Below, piece by piece: positions 19,359 through 27,426 of a DNA stretch of 29,824 bases. This DNA comes from an uncultured Eubacteriales bacterium (GTDB lineage Bacteria > Bacillota > Clostridia > Christensenellales > Aristaeellaceae). The stretch lies in the NCBI GenBank assembly GCA_900553265.1, contig USDD01000024.1, forward strand, positions 1 through 29,824, written 5' to 3'. The stretch's first letter is position 1. Each line of letters starts with the position of its first letter. A program made the position numbers and the translations under genes. The notes under the pieces are model-generated. The model searched no databases, was not told the origin of the DNA, and saw nothing but the letters and a program-made list of their open reading frames with translations.

Positions 19359-21257
19359 ATGGAACGCATGGATCGACTGCCCGCCATTCCGCTGATTACC
19401 TCGGATCCCTATCTGTCCATCTGGATGCCCGCCGACACGATGACGCAGACCGACGCGGCCCATTGGAGCGGCCCGATCAAGCCCATCCGCGGCGCGATGA
19501 CCGTGGACGGCGCGCCCGCGCGCTTCCTCGGCCTGAGTAAAGCGCCGGAGGCGAAGCTTGCCGCGCTGGAGGTCTCCCCGACGATCACGCGCTTCGTCTC
19601 GGAATTCGGCGGCGTTCGGCTGGAGACGCGCTTCGCCGCGCCCGCCTTCCCCGACGATCCCGACTGGATGAGCCGGCCGGTGACGCTGGTGGAAATGCGC
19701 CTGTGCGCTGCGGACGGAAAGCCGCACGAGGTTTCGCTGAGCCTGCGCCTCTCCGACCGCCTCTGCTACGACGGCGAGATTCGCCCGGAGATGACCTCCG
19801 GCGCCTTCGAGAGCGGCAGCATGCACGCCGCATGGTGCGGTCAGGCCGCCCAGAAGCCGCTGAGCCACTCAGGCGATCACATCACCATCGACTGGGGCTA
19901 TCTCTATCTCTGCTCCGAGAGCGCGGTTCGCCCCATCGGCGACGGGCTGGAGATGAGCTGGAGCGGCAGCGTTCAGGACGAGCAGATCGTCCGCGCCGTC
20001 GTTGCCTACGACGACATTGCCTCCATCAACTACTTCGGCGACCTGTGCAAGGCGTGGTATCGCCGAAACGGCGCGCAGATCACCGACGCGATTCGCGAGA
20101 CCTCTGAGCAGTTCGACGCGCTGCTTCGGCGCTGCGCCGAGACGGACGCGCGCGTGCTGGCCGATTCCGCGCCCTTCGGCGAGGACTATCAGGCGCTGAC
20201 GAGCGCGGCGTGGCGGCACACTCTGTGCGCCCACAAGCTCATCGCCACGCCCCGCGGCGATATGGCGCTTCTGTCCAAGGAGAACGACTCCAACGGCTGC
20301 ATCGGAACCGTGGACGTGAGCTATCCGTCCATTCCGCTGTTCCTGAAGTACGCGCCGGAGCTGGTCAACGCGCTGTGCCGCCCGGTGCTGGAGTTCGCCT
20401 CCATGCCCGTCTGGACAGACGATTTCGCGCCCCACGACGTGGGCCGCTATCCCTGCGCCACCGGTCAGGTCTACGCCGCGCCGCACACGGACAACGGAAA
20501 GACCCCGCCGCCCTACTACCTCTTCCCCGCGGGCACGCCGGTGTACGATTTCAAATATCAGATGCCTGTGGAGGAGTGCGGCAACATGCTGGTGATGCTG
20601 GCGGCCGCGCAGGCCTACGGCGCGGATCGCGGACTCGCCGAGAAGTATCGCGGCCTGCTGGACAAGTGGGTGCGCTATCTGATCGAATACGGCGAGGATC
20701 CGGGCGAGCAGCTCTGCACCGACGACTTTGCCGGCCATCTGGCGCACAACGTCAATCTGGCGGCCAAGGCCATCGTCGGCGTGGCGTGCTACGGTCGACT
20801 GACGGGCGAGGAAAAATGGGAAGCCCACGCGCGCGAAATGGCCGGACGGCTGCTGGCGCGCATCGGCTGCGAGGGCTCCACACCGCTTACGCTGACCGGC
20901 GAGGGCTGGAGCATGAAGTACAATCTGCTCTGGGATCGCGTGCTGAAGCTGAACCTCATGCCGGAGAAGTTCTACGAGGCGGAGACGAAGAGCTATCTGC
21001 CGCGCATCAACCGCTACGGCCTGCCGCTGGATTCCCGCGCGAGCTACACCAAGTCCGACTGGATCTGCTGGACGGCGGCGCTGTCCGACGATCCCGCGGT
21101 GCGCGCGGCGATGATCGCGCCGGTGGCGCGCATGCTGCGCGAAACAGAGAGCCGCGTGGCCTTCACCGACTGGTACGACACCGAGACGGGCCGCACCGTC
21201 CACTTCATCGCCCGCAGCGTTCAGGGCGGCCTCTTCGCCCTCATGCTGCGCCCGTAA
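19359..21257 (+). CDS. Glutaminase A-like protein (DUF4965/DUF5127 family)
   Basis: The 632-residue protein resembles the fungal GtaA-type glutaminase family: an N-terminal beta-sandwich (about 1-230, with PLITSDPYLSIW near the start) and an alpha/alpha-toroid domain with LLSKENDSNGCIGTVDVSYPS (about 300-320), PHDVGRYPCATG, EECGNMLVMLAAAQAYG and DDFAGHLAHNVNLAAKAIVG. Fungal members hydrolyse glutamine but many bacterial members are untested, and the fold also suits glycan processing. No signal peptide is present, so it should be cytoplasmic, unlike secreted fungal enzymes. AAAGGAG precedes the start. It forms an operon with the GNAT gene. Confidence 0.85.
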   Translation: MERMDRLPAIPLITSDPYLSIWMPADTMTQTDAAHWSGPIKPIRGAMTVDGAPARFLGLSKAPEAKLAALEVSPTITRFVSEFGGVRLETRFAAPAFPDDPDWMSRPVTLVEMRLCAADGKPHEVSLSLRLSDRLCYDGEIRPEMTSGAFESGSMHAAWCGQAAQKPLSHSGDHITIDWGYLYLCSESAVRPIGDGLEMSWSGSVQDEQIVRAVVAYDDIASINYFGDLCKAWYRRNGAQITDAIRETSEQFDALLRRCAETDARVLADSAPFGEDYQALTSAAWRHTLCAHKLIATPRGDMALLSKENDSNGCIGTVDVSYPSIPLFLKYAPELVNALCRPVLEFASMPVWTDDFAPHDVGRYPCATGQVYAAPHTDNGKTPPPYYLFPAGTPVYDFKYQMPVEECGNMLVMLAAAQAYGADRGLAEKYRGLLDKWVRYLIEYGEDPGEQLCTDDFAGHLAHNVNLAAKAIVGVACYGRLTGEEKWEAHAREMAGRLLARIGCEGSTPLTLTGEGWSMKYNLLWDRVLKLNLMPEKFYEAETKSYLPRINRYGLPLDSRASYTKSDWICWTAALSDDPAVRAAMIAPVARMLRETESRVAFTDWYDTETGRTVHFIARSVQGGLFALMLRP

Positions 21258-21264
21258 ATATGGC

Positions 21265-21298
21265 AAAAGCCCTTCCACTCTGAATGGAAGGGCTTTTT
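21265..21298. terminator. Bidirectional terminator between convergent genes
   Basis: AAAAGCCCTTCCA (21265-21277) pairs with TGGAAGGGCTTTT (21285-21297), giving a 13-bp stem flanked by A and T runs, so it can work for the DUF4965 gene (plus); the L,D-transpeptidase gene (minus) ends 11 bp away. Confidence 0.9.
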
Positions 21299-21309
21299 CT
21301 GTCCTTTCG

Positions 21310-23325
21310 TCAGTACACGACGACCTTCGTGTTCTGCGGGCAGTTGTTGTAGATCCACTTCGCGTCCTCCACGCTCAGGCGGACGCAGCCGTGGGAGGCC
21401 TTGCGGCCGAGGTTGTTGACCGAGCTCTGGGTGACCTTGCCCTCCTTCTCCTTGTAGAGCACCGAGTGGAACAGGATGTCGCCCTCGATATAGTAGGCGT
21501 ACTGGGCCCAGCACTTGTACTTCTTGAAATAGTGCCAGCGCGCGCCGGGGCCGGTTCCGTTCTGAAAGTCGCCCTTGGGCGTCGGCGTGGCGTCCTTGCC
21601 GGTGGAGCACTTCATGGTGCGCACCAGCTCGGTGTATTCGTTGTTTGCGTCCAGACCGTAGGCGTACACGCGCTGGTCGGCTGTGCTGATCTTCAGCACA
21701 TAGGGCTTCAGCGCCTTGAGCGCGTCCTTGGAAAACAGCAGCGCCATCGTCTGCGCATCCGCCGTGCTGGTTCTCGTCAGGCCGTTGCGCTTCTGGAACG
21801 CATCGACGGCGTTGGCTGTACCCGCGCCGTAAGCGCCGTCCAGCGAGCCGTAGTAGTATTCCAGCGTGTTCAGCCGCCGCTGCAGTCGCACCACGTCCGC
21901 GCCGTCTGCGCCGCTGTCCATCGCGTCGGGAATGGCCGGGAACGCGTCGGAATAGAACTCGTCCAGCAGAATCGGGTCGGCGACGCCGTTGACCTCCACG
22001 GTCAGCAGGCTCTCCACCGAGCCGTTCGTCTCCTCCAGCCGCGCCATGGTCTCCGCGTCGGCGCGGACGGCGGTCTCCTCCCGCTGGCGCAGATACTTCT
22101 GAAGATTCTCCACGCCGGTCACGGTGGCGCTGCCATAGTCGCCGTCCACCGAGCCCTTCATGAAGCCCAGCACGCGCAGCCGCAGCTGCAGCGCCTTCAC
22201 AGCCTCGCCAGAGGAACCGGCGGTCAGCATGGCGTTCTCCGGAGCCTTCGCGTCCTCAGAGAACAGCCGGCTCAGCGTCGCCGCGTCGGCGGCGCCCGTC
22301 AGCTCCAGATCGTTGTAATACTGAAAAATGCGCACCGATCGGGCAGTGTTCCCGCCGTAATGGCCGTCAGCCGCGCCGGTCATGCAGCCCAGCTGAAGCA
22401 GCCGCCGCTGCATACGCAGCACCGCGTCGCCCTGATCGCCCTGCTGAAGCGTCCCGCGATACGGCGCGAAATCCTCGCTGTACAGATAGGCCTGCAGCAG
22501 CGCGTCCGCCACGCCGTCCACCGGCGTGACCGGAGTCGGCTCCGGCTCGACGCTCGGCTCGACTGTCGGCTCCTCCGCAAGCGGCGCGTCCTCGGGCGCG
22601 GTCATCGTCTCCGTCGGCGCGGGCGTGGGAATGGGCAGCGGCGTGGGCTCGGGCGTGGGCCGCGCGTCGATCAGATCCTGCTCGAGCTCGCGCACGTGAC
22701 GCTCCAGCATCTCCACCGCCGCGCGGGTCTTCGCGCCGAAATAGCCGTCGGCCTTATCGTCCAGAAAGCCGTACTGCGCCAGCTTCTCCTGAAGCCTCTG
22801 CGTCGCCGTGCCGTTCACCCCCTCGGAGAGCTCCGGGTAATACGGAATGGTCACGGTCAGGCCCGTCAGCTGCCAGTCGTCCCGCGTCCACGCGGGCGCT
22901 GTCTCCGCGTCGGATTTGGCCTTTCGGCCCGAAGCCACCGCGCCGGACAGCGCCTTGGCCAGATTCTCCGTGTCGGCGGCAAGCCCCTGCACCGTGCGGC
23001 TGGCCGTCTCCTCCAGCCACTGATCCAGCTGCGCCCAGTCGTCCTTCGTATAGCTCTCAGGCGCAATCATCGAAAAATCAATGCGCATCGTCAGTCCGGA
23101 GCCGTTGACCTTTTCCACGGCGGTCTCGTGCGTCTGCGCGTTTTCGGGCGTGGAAACGTCGTACTTCAAACTCGTGCTGCGCGGCACGCTGGAATCATCC
23201 ATCAGCGCCCGCAGGTCGGCCTGCCACGGCTCCACGGGCACCGTTTCCGCCGTCGTAATGGCGATGATCGACGCCGCAAGGGAGAGGGTCAGAATCAGCG
23301 CCAGAATTGTGCGAAATCTCTTCAT
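21310..23325 (-). CDS. Secreted L,D-transpeptidase with four peptidoglycan-binding repeats
   Basis: The 671-residue protein has a signal peptide (about 1-26, ending ITTA), a first PG_binding_1 repeat (about 172-210), a Pro/Thr/Glu-rich linker (222-270), further repeats (about 296-345, 370-412 and 475-520; each with the DGxYGxxT pattern) and a C-terminal YkuD domain (about 541-671). The catalytic motif is H620 and S644-H645-G646-C647-V-R. YkuD enzymes make 3-3 crosslinks or attach proteins to peptidoglycan. The three central repeats and the linker suggest a long reach through the wall or spore cortex. GGAGG precedes the ATG at 23325. It diverges from the marR-degV operon. Confidence 0.93.
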   Translation of the reverse strand: MKRFRTILALILTLSLAASIIAITTAETVPVEPWQADLRALMDDSSVPRSTSLKYDVSTPENAQTHETAVEKVNGSGLTMRIDFSMIAPESYTKDDWAQLDQWLEETASRTVQGLAADTENLAKALSGAVASGRKAKSDAETAPAWTRDDWQLTGLTVTIPYYPELSEGVNGTATQRLQEKLAQYGFLDDKADGYFGAKTRAAVEMLERHVRELEQDLIDARPTPEPTPLPIPTPAPTETMTAPEDAPLAEEPTVEPSVEPEPTPVTPVDGVADALLQAYLYSEDFAPYRGTLQQGDQGDAVLRMQRRLLQLGCMTGAADGHYGGNTARSVRIFQYYNDLELTGAADAATLSRLFSEDAKAPENAMLTAGSSGEAVKALQLRLRVLGFMKGSVDGDYGSATVTGVENLQKYLRQREETAVRADAETMARLEETNGSVESLLTVEVNGVADPILLDEFYSDAFPAIPDAMDSGADGADVVRLQRRLNTLEYYYGSLDGAYGAGTANAVDAFQKRNGLTRTSTADAQTMALLFSKDALKALKPYVLKISTADQRVYAYGLDANNEYTELVRTMKCSTGKDATPTPKGDFQNGTGPGARWHYFKKYKCWAQYAYYIEGDILFHSVLYKEKEGKVTQSSVNNLGRKASHGCVRLSVEDAKWIYNNCPQNTKVVVY

Positions 23326-23449
23326 TATCCATCCTCCGGTTCAGTGCTTGTTGTGCGCACTATATAGACGCGCATCCGCCGCCGTTTGTTGCAGTTTTTC
23401 CGACAAAAATCGACGTGACAATTTCTGCATGCATCGCGCATCGAAATTT

Positions 23450-23469
23450 CCTGTTGACAAATCAACAGG
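23450..23469 (+). promoter_or_regulatory. MarR operator 1
   Basis: CCTGTTGA-CAAA-TCAACAGG, an 8-bp dyad at 23450-23469 that contains the -35 hexamer of the marR promoter. Nineteen of 20 bases match the inverted operator 2. Confidence 0.75.
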
Positions 23470-23482
23470 TTTGCAGTATACT
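23454..23482 (+). promoter_or_regulatory. Sigma-A promoter of marR-degV
   Basis: TTGACA (23454-23459), 17 bp, TATACT (23477-23482). The -35 lies in operator 1 and the start of transcription falls near operator 2. Confidence 0.88.
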
Positions 23483-23490
23483 GACTGCAT

Positions 23491-23510
23491 CCTGTTGATT
23501 TGTCAACATG
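23491..23510 (-). promoter_or_regulatory. MarR operator 2
   Basis: Read on the minus strand this site equals operator 1 except for one base (CATGTTGA in place of CCTGTTGA). It covers about +2 to +21 of the transcript. The segment between the operators also has a dyad, TGCAGT/ACTGCA, centred near 23480. Confidence 0.75.
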
Positions 23511-23524
23511 TTTTCGGAGGCTTT

Positions 23525-23974
23525 ATGGAAGAGAGATTCGAGGCGTTCACCGTGCTGATCGCGCGGCTGAGCCGCAGCATTCGCCGCATCAAGGCGGAGG
23601 AAATGGCCGGCTTCGGCCTGAAGGTTTCCCACGTCTCCTGCCTGTACTATCTCCACTGCGCCGGCGCGCTGACCGCCTCCGAGCTGTGCGAGCGCTGCGA
23701 GGAGGACAAGGCCTCCGTCTCCCGCGCGGTGGACGAGCTGGAGGCCGGAGGCTATCTGACGGGCGAATCGAGCGGCAGAAAGCGCTATAAGAGTCCGCTC
23801 AGGCTGACCGAAAAGGGCGCGGCCGTGGGCGAAAAAATCGCGCGGAAGATCGACGGCATCGTCGCCGAGGCGAACGCCGGACTGTCGGAGCCGGAGCGCG
23901 CGGCCATGTACCGCGCGCTGGCGCGCATCTGCGCCAATCTGGAAGGAATCTGCGAAAGGAACAACAAAAAATGA
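23525..23974 (+). CDS. MarR-family transcriptional regulator
   Basis: The 149-residue protein has a helical N-terminus, a winged helix with LTASELCERCEEDKASVSRAVDELEAGGYL (about 56-85), and a basic wing SSGRKRYKSPLRLTEKG. The ATG at 23525 is preceded by GGAGG at 5-6 nt. Two near-identical dyads flank its -10 box, so autorepression is very likely. Its last bases overlap the degV start (ATGA), so the two are translationally coupled; since DegV proteins bind fatty acids, a lipid-responsive role, similar in spirit to FabT, is a reasonable inference but not shown. Confidence 0.9.
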   Translation: MEERFEAFTVLIARLSRSIRRIKAEEMAGFGLKVSHVSCLYYLHCAGALTASELCERCEEDKASVSRAVDELEAGGYLTGESSGRKRYKSPLRLTEKGAAVGEKIARKIDGIVAEANAGLSEPERAAMYRALARICANLEGICERNNKK

Positions 23975-24822
23975 GCGTAAGAATTATCATCGATTCCACA
24001 ACGGACGTGTCCCCTGCCTATCAGAATCGGGTGCGCGTCGTCCCCCTGACCATTCGCTTCGGCGACACGGAGCTGATCGACGGCGTAACCGTGAGCCGGC
24101 AGAGATTTTACGAAATGCTGGTGGAGAGCGACGAGCTTCCCACCACCAGTCAGGCCTCGCCCGCGGCGTTCGAAAGGGAATACGCGTCGGCGGCGCAGGC
24201 CGGCGACAGCGCCGTGGTGCTCACCATCTCCGCGCAGCTTTCGGGCACGCACCAGAGCGCCTGCATCGCCGCGCAGGATTTCAAGAACGTCGTCGTGGTG
24301 GACAGCCAGTCGGCGACCATCGGCGCCGGCATTCTGGCGCAATACGCCGTGGACTGCGCCGAGAGGGGCATGCCGGCGGCGGAAATCGCCGCGCGCCTTG
24401 AGGAAAAACGGGACGACGTGTGCGTCATCGCGCTGCTGGACACGCTGGAATATCTCAAGCGCGGCGGGCGCATCTCCAAAACCGCGGCCATCGCCGGCGG
24501 TCTGCTGAACCTCAAGCCCGTCGCATCCATCGAAAACGGCCGAGTCACCGTCATCGGCAAGGCCCGCGGCTCGCGGCAGGGCAACAACCTGCTGATGCAG
24601 AAAATTCGCGACTGCGGCGGCGTGGACTTCGATCTGCCCGTGCTGCTGGGCTATACGGGCCTTTCGGACGCGCTGCTGCGCAAATACATGGAGGACAGCC
24701 GCGCCGTCTGGGAGGGCCACGCCGACGCTCTCCCGCAGGTGCAGGTGGGCAGCGTCATCGGCACCCACGGCGGCCCGGGGGCGGTCGTCGCCGCGTTTTT
24801 CCGAAAGGGTTCCAGGGCGTAG
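23971..24822 (+). CDS. DegV-family fatty-acid-binding protein (FakB-like)
   Basis: The 283-residue product shows the DegV signature: IIIDSTTDVS at the N-terminus, PLTIRFGD, the TTSQASPAAFE motif (about residues 58-68) with the lipid-contacting Thr/Ser, and LLDTLEYLKRGGRISK (about 154-169). DegV/FakB proteins present fatty acids to the kinase FakA for phosphorylation. No fakA lies in the window. It overlaps marR by 4 bp and is followed by a terminator. Confidence 0.93.
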   Translation: MSVRIIIDSTTDVSPAYQNRVRVVPLTIRFGDTELIDGVTVSRQRFYEMLVESDELPTTSQASPAAFEREYASAAQAGDSAVVLTISAQLSGTHQSACIAAQDFKNVVVVDSQSATIGAGILAQYAVDCAERGMPAAEIAARLEEKRDDVCVIALLDTLEYLKRGGRISKTAAIAGGLLNLKPVASIENGRVTVIGKARGSRQGNNLLMQKIRDCGGVDFDLPVLLGYTGLSDALLRKYMEDSRAVWEGHADALPQVQVGSVIGTHGGPGAVVAAFFRKGSRA

Positions 24823-24838
24823 CTCCGTCCTCTCCATC

Positions 24839-24875
24839 CGCCGCGGCGCTCTCAAAGAAGCCGCGGCGCTTTTTC
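24839..24875 (+). terminator. Intrinsic terminator after degV
   Basis: CGCCGCGGC (24839-24847) pairs with GCCGCGGCG (24860-24868), followed by CTTTTTC. Confidence 0.8.
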
Positions 24876-24882
24876 TCAGGAA

Positions 24883-24911
24883 TTGACAAAAGCAGACGAG
24901 TATGCTAAAAT
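24883..24911 (+). promoter_or_regulatory. Strong promoter of the ribozyme-glmM operon
   Basis: TTGACA (24883-24888), 17 bp, TAAAAT (24906-24911) with a TG extension (TGC before the -10). Transcription should begin near 24918, about 94 nt before the ribozyme cleavage site. Confidence 0.88.
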
Positions 24912-24980
24912 ACCCTCACGGCCGCGCAGAAAGCCAGCGCGTCTGGCACAGGCAGCCGAAGCGGTGAATGGGAGGTGCGA

Positions 24981-24994
24981 AGCGCCGCGATTGC
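24981..24994 (+). repeat. Partial duplicate of the ribozyme 5' strand
   Basis: AGCGCCGCGATTGC matches the ribozyme's own 5' strand at 25011-25024 in 11 of 14 bases, 30 nt upstream. Its ATTGC can also pair with the P2 partner GCGGT (25031-25035) through two G-U wobbles, so it could form an alternative P2. Confidence 0.5.
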
Positions 24995-25011
24995 AGAGGA
25001 ACAAACCGATA

Positions 25012-25152
25012 GCGCCGGGACCGCAAGGACGCGGTTGACGAGGAAAAGAGTTATCGAAAGATTCGGCGGATGCTCTTTCGCAGATCCGGATGCGTGATGC
25101 AGTCAGAAAAACGTCTGGCAACAGGCGAACAGAGGGGCTGCAGCCGGAAATG
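25012..25152 (+). ncRNA. glmS ribozyme (glucosamine-6-phosphate-dependent self-cleaving riboswitch)
   Basis: Recognised from conserved blocks in the order of the Thermoanaerobacter and Bacillus ribozymes: cleavage site A25011|G25012 in AGCGCC, P2 strands ACCGC/GCGGT, GTTGACGAGG (25034-25043), P3 AAGAG/CTCTT, TTATCGAAA then TTCGGCGGATG (25062-25072), a CGCA/TGCG stem, P4 GCAGTC/GGCTGC and P4.1 CGTCTG-GCAA-CAGGCG. Glucosamine-6-phosphate acts as the cleavage cofactor; in B. subtilis RNase J1 then destroys the 5'-OH mRNA. Unusually, the downstream genes are a GlmU-like acetyltransferase and glmM, not glmS. After it, 25153-25327 holds a GGCCGC-AGAC-GCGGCC hairpin (25188-25203) and no gene I can support. 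Confidence 0.93.
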
Positions 25153-25327
25153 AAACAGACGACGAGACATATCCTTTGCACGGACACGGCCGCAGACGCG
25201 GCCGCCTGGATTGCGCATGCGAAGAGTTCTGACCATCGGGCAGAGCTTTAGTCGTATATGCGTGTGCGGAGGGTGTGTTTTTTTGCGCCCTCTATTCCCC
25301 GAAGCGAAATCGAGAGGAGCATTTTCC

Positions 25328-25999
25328 ATGAAAAATACGAGCGTTTCCGCGCTGCTGGATCTGAATCATACGATTGCCAGAGCGCTGTTTGAGGGCAAAG
25401 AGCATCCCTGGGAGGTTCTGCCCGGGCTGAGCGACTGGATCCGCGCAAAGGGTGCGGCGCTGCCCGCGGACGAATACGATCAGATCGGCGAGGACGTCTG
25501 GATTGCGAAGGACGCGGACGTCGCGCCCACGGCATATCTGAACGGCCCGCTGATCGTCGACCACGGCGCGGAGATTCGCCACTGCGCCTTTGTGCGCGGC
25601 AGCGCCGTCGTGGGCAAAAACGCGGTGGTGGGCAATTCGGTGGAGCTGAAGAACTGTGTGCTGTTCGACGAGGTGCAGGTTCCCCACTTCAACTATGTGG
25701 GCGACTCGGTGCTGGGCCATCGCGCGCACATGGGCGCGGGCGCGGTCACGTCCAACGTGCGCAGCGACAAACAGAACGTCGTCGTCCACGCACAGCGCGA
25801 CCTCCCCACCGGCCTTCGCAAGCTGGGCGCGATTCTCGGCGACCGCGCCGAGGTGGGCTGCAACAGCGTGTTGAACCCGGGCACGGTGCTGGGGCGGGAC
25901 TGCATCGTCTACCCCACCTCCTGCGTGCGCGGCGTGATTCCCGAGAGAAGCATTTTCAAAAACAGCGGCGCGATCGCGCCCCGAGAGGAGCGGATGTAA
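25328..25999 (+). CDS. GlmU-like left-handed beta-helix acetyltransferase (lone LbH domain)
   Basis: The 223-residue protein has a short helical N-terminus and then hexapeptide repeats forming a left-handed beta-helix (about 52-205). The segment VPHFNYVGDS (118-127) matches the region of GlmU that carries the catalytic His (here H120), followed by HMGAGAVTSN. It lacks the uridylyltransferase domain of full GlmU, which is about twice as long. The likely reaction is acetylation of glucosamine-1-phosphate, the product of GlmM encoded 1 bp downstream; similar Clostridial proteins are often labelled UDP-GlcNAc pyrophosphorylase, which this sequence does not support. ATG 25328 is chosen for AGAGGAG 9 nt upstream; an in-frame ATG at 25211 has no ribosome site. 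Confidence 0.82.
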   Translation: MKNTSVSALLDLNHTIARALFEGKEHPWEVLPGLSDWIRAKGAALPADEYDQIGEDVWIAKDADVAPTAYLNGPLIVDHGAEIRHCAFVRGSAVVGKNAVVGNSVELKNCVLFDEVQVPHFNYVGDSVLGHRAHMGAGAVTSNVRSDKQNVVVHAQRDLPTGLRKLGAILGDRAEVGCNSVLNPGTVLGRDCIVYPTSCVRGVIPERSIFKNSGAIAPREERM

Positions 26000-26000
26000 T

Positions 26001-27353
26001 ATGGGACGACTGTTTGGAACCGACGGCGTGCGCGGCGTGGCCAATGAAAAGCTGACCTGCGAGCTGGCGCTGGAGCTGGGCCGCGCGGCGGCCATGGTGC
26101 TGTCCGACAACGCGCGCCGCCGCCCCATCTTCGCCATCGGCATGGACACGCGCATTTCCTCGGAGATGCTGGCCTGCGCCATGGCGGCGGGACTGTGCTC
26201 CGTGGGCGCGGACGTGATTCAGCTGGGCGTTGTGCCCACTCCGGCGGTGCCCTATCTGGCGGGCAAATACAAGGCCGACGCGGGCGTGATGATCTCCGCC
26301 TCCCACAACAGCGCCGAATTCAACGGCATCAAGCTCTTCTCCGGCGACGGCTACAAGCTGCCCGACGAGCTGGAGGAGCAAATTGAAACCATCGTCCTCG
26401 ACCGGGAAAAGACCCCGCGCCTGAGCGGCGGCACCGACATCGGCAAGGTCGAAACCCGACCCACCGCCGTCAAGGACTATGTTGACCATCTCAAGAGCAC
26501 CATCCCTACCTCCCTCGCCGGCATGTCCGTGGCCGTCGACTGCGCCAACGGCTCGGCCTCGGCGACCGCCCGCAGGCTGTTCACCGAGCTGGGCGCGGAC
26601 TGCCGCATTCTCTGCGACCAGCCCGACGGTCTGAACATCAACGACGGCTGCGGCTCGACCCATCTGGAGCGCCTGCGTGCGGTCGTGCTGGAGCAGGGGC
26701 TGGACATCGGCGTGGCCTTCGACGGCGACGCTGACCGCTGCCTGTGCATCGACGGCGACGGCAGCGAGATCGACGGCGACTTCATCATGGCCATCTGCGC
26801 GCTGGACATGCTCAAGCGCGGCAAGCTGGAAAAGAATACCGTGGTGGGCACGATCATGACCAACATGGGCTTCAGCCGCTTCTGCGAGGAAAACGGCATC
26901 CGGCTGATCACCACCAAGGTCGGCGACCGTTACGTGCTGGAGGAGATGCTGCTGGAGGAATACAGCTTCGGCGGCGAGCAGTCCGGCCACGTCATCTTCC
27001 GGGATTTCGCCACCACCGGCGACGGCCAGCTGACGGCCATCCAGCTGCTGAGCATCCTCAAGCGCGAAAACATGACGCTCAGGGACGCGGCGAAGATCAT
27101 GACCCGCTATCCTCAGACGATGATCAACGTCCGCGTCTCCCACGAGGGCAAGCTGAAATTCTACATGGACGCTCAGGTCAAGGCCGCCATTGAAGCCGGC
27201 AAGACCGAGCTGGGCCACGACGGCCGCGTGGTCGTGCGCGTCTCCGGCACCGAGCCGCTCATCCGCGTGATGACCGAGGGACTGGACGCGGAGAAAATCC
27301 GCGCCGTCGCCGAAAACATCGCCGAGGTCGTGCGCCGGCAGCTGGCGGAGTGA
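26001..27353 (+). CDS. glmM: Phosphoglucosamine mutase
   Basis: GlmM converts glucosamine-6-phosphate to glucosamine-1-phosphate for UDP-GlcNAc and the cell wall. The 450-residue protein has the family length, starts RLFGTDGVRG, has the phosphoserine loop SASHN (catalytic Ser101), the metal loop DGDADR (241-246), GEQSGH (near 326-331) and the phosphate-binding RVSGTEPLIRVM near the C-terminus. It starts 1 bp after the acetyltransferase stop and shares its ribozyme leader. A terminator follows, so the transcript ends without glmS. Confidence 0.97.
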   Translation: MGRLFGTDGVRGVANEKLTCELALELGRAAAMVLSDNARRRPIFAIGMDTRISSEMLACAMAAGLCSVGADVIQLGVVPTPAVPYLAGKYKADAGVMISASHNSAEFNGIKLFSGDGYKLPDELEEQIETIVLDREKTPRLSGGTDIGKVETRPTAVKDYVDHLKSTIPTSLAGMSVAVDCANGSASATARRLFTELGADCRILCDQPDGLNINDGCGSTHLERLRAVVLEQGLDIGVAFDGDADRCLCIDGDGSEIDGDFIMAICALDMLKRGKLEKNTVVGTIMTNMGFSRFCEENGIRLITTKVGDRYVLEEMLLEEYSFGGEQSGHVIFRDFATTGDGQLTAIQLLSILKRENMTLRDAAKIMTRYPQTMINVRVSHEGKLKFYMDAQVKAAIEAGKTELGHDGRVVVRVSGTEPLIRVMTEGLDAEKIRAVAENIAEVVRRQLAE

Positions 27354-27426
27354 AGCCCCTGCGGCGGGACGCGCGGGCTTGGAGCGTTTTCGCCGTTCCC
27401 ATTCTGCCTTTGCGCCAAAACAACCG

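Noticed and set aside
25253..25280. T-rich run after the ribozyme as a transcription terminator
   Set aside because: Only a weak GAGGGTG/CGCCCTC pairing encloses the T run instead of preceding it, so it does not look like an intrinsic terminator.
25211..25327. N-terminal extension of the GlmU-like protein to ATG 25211
   Set aside because: No ribosome site there, the residues do not resemble the family, and ATG 25328 has AGAGGAG at proper spacing.
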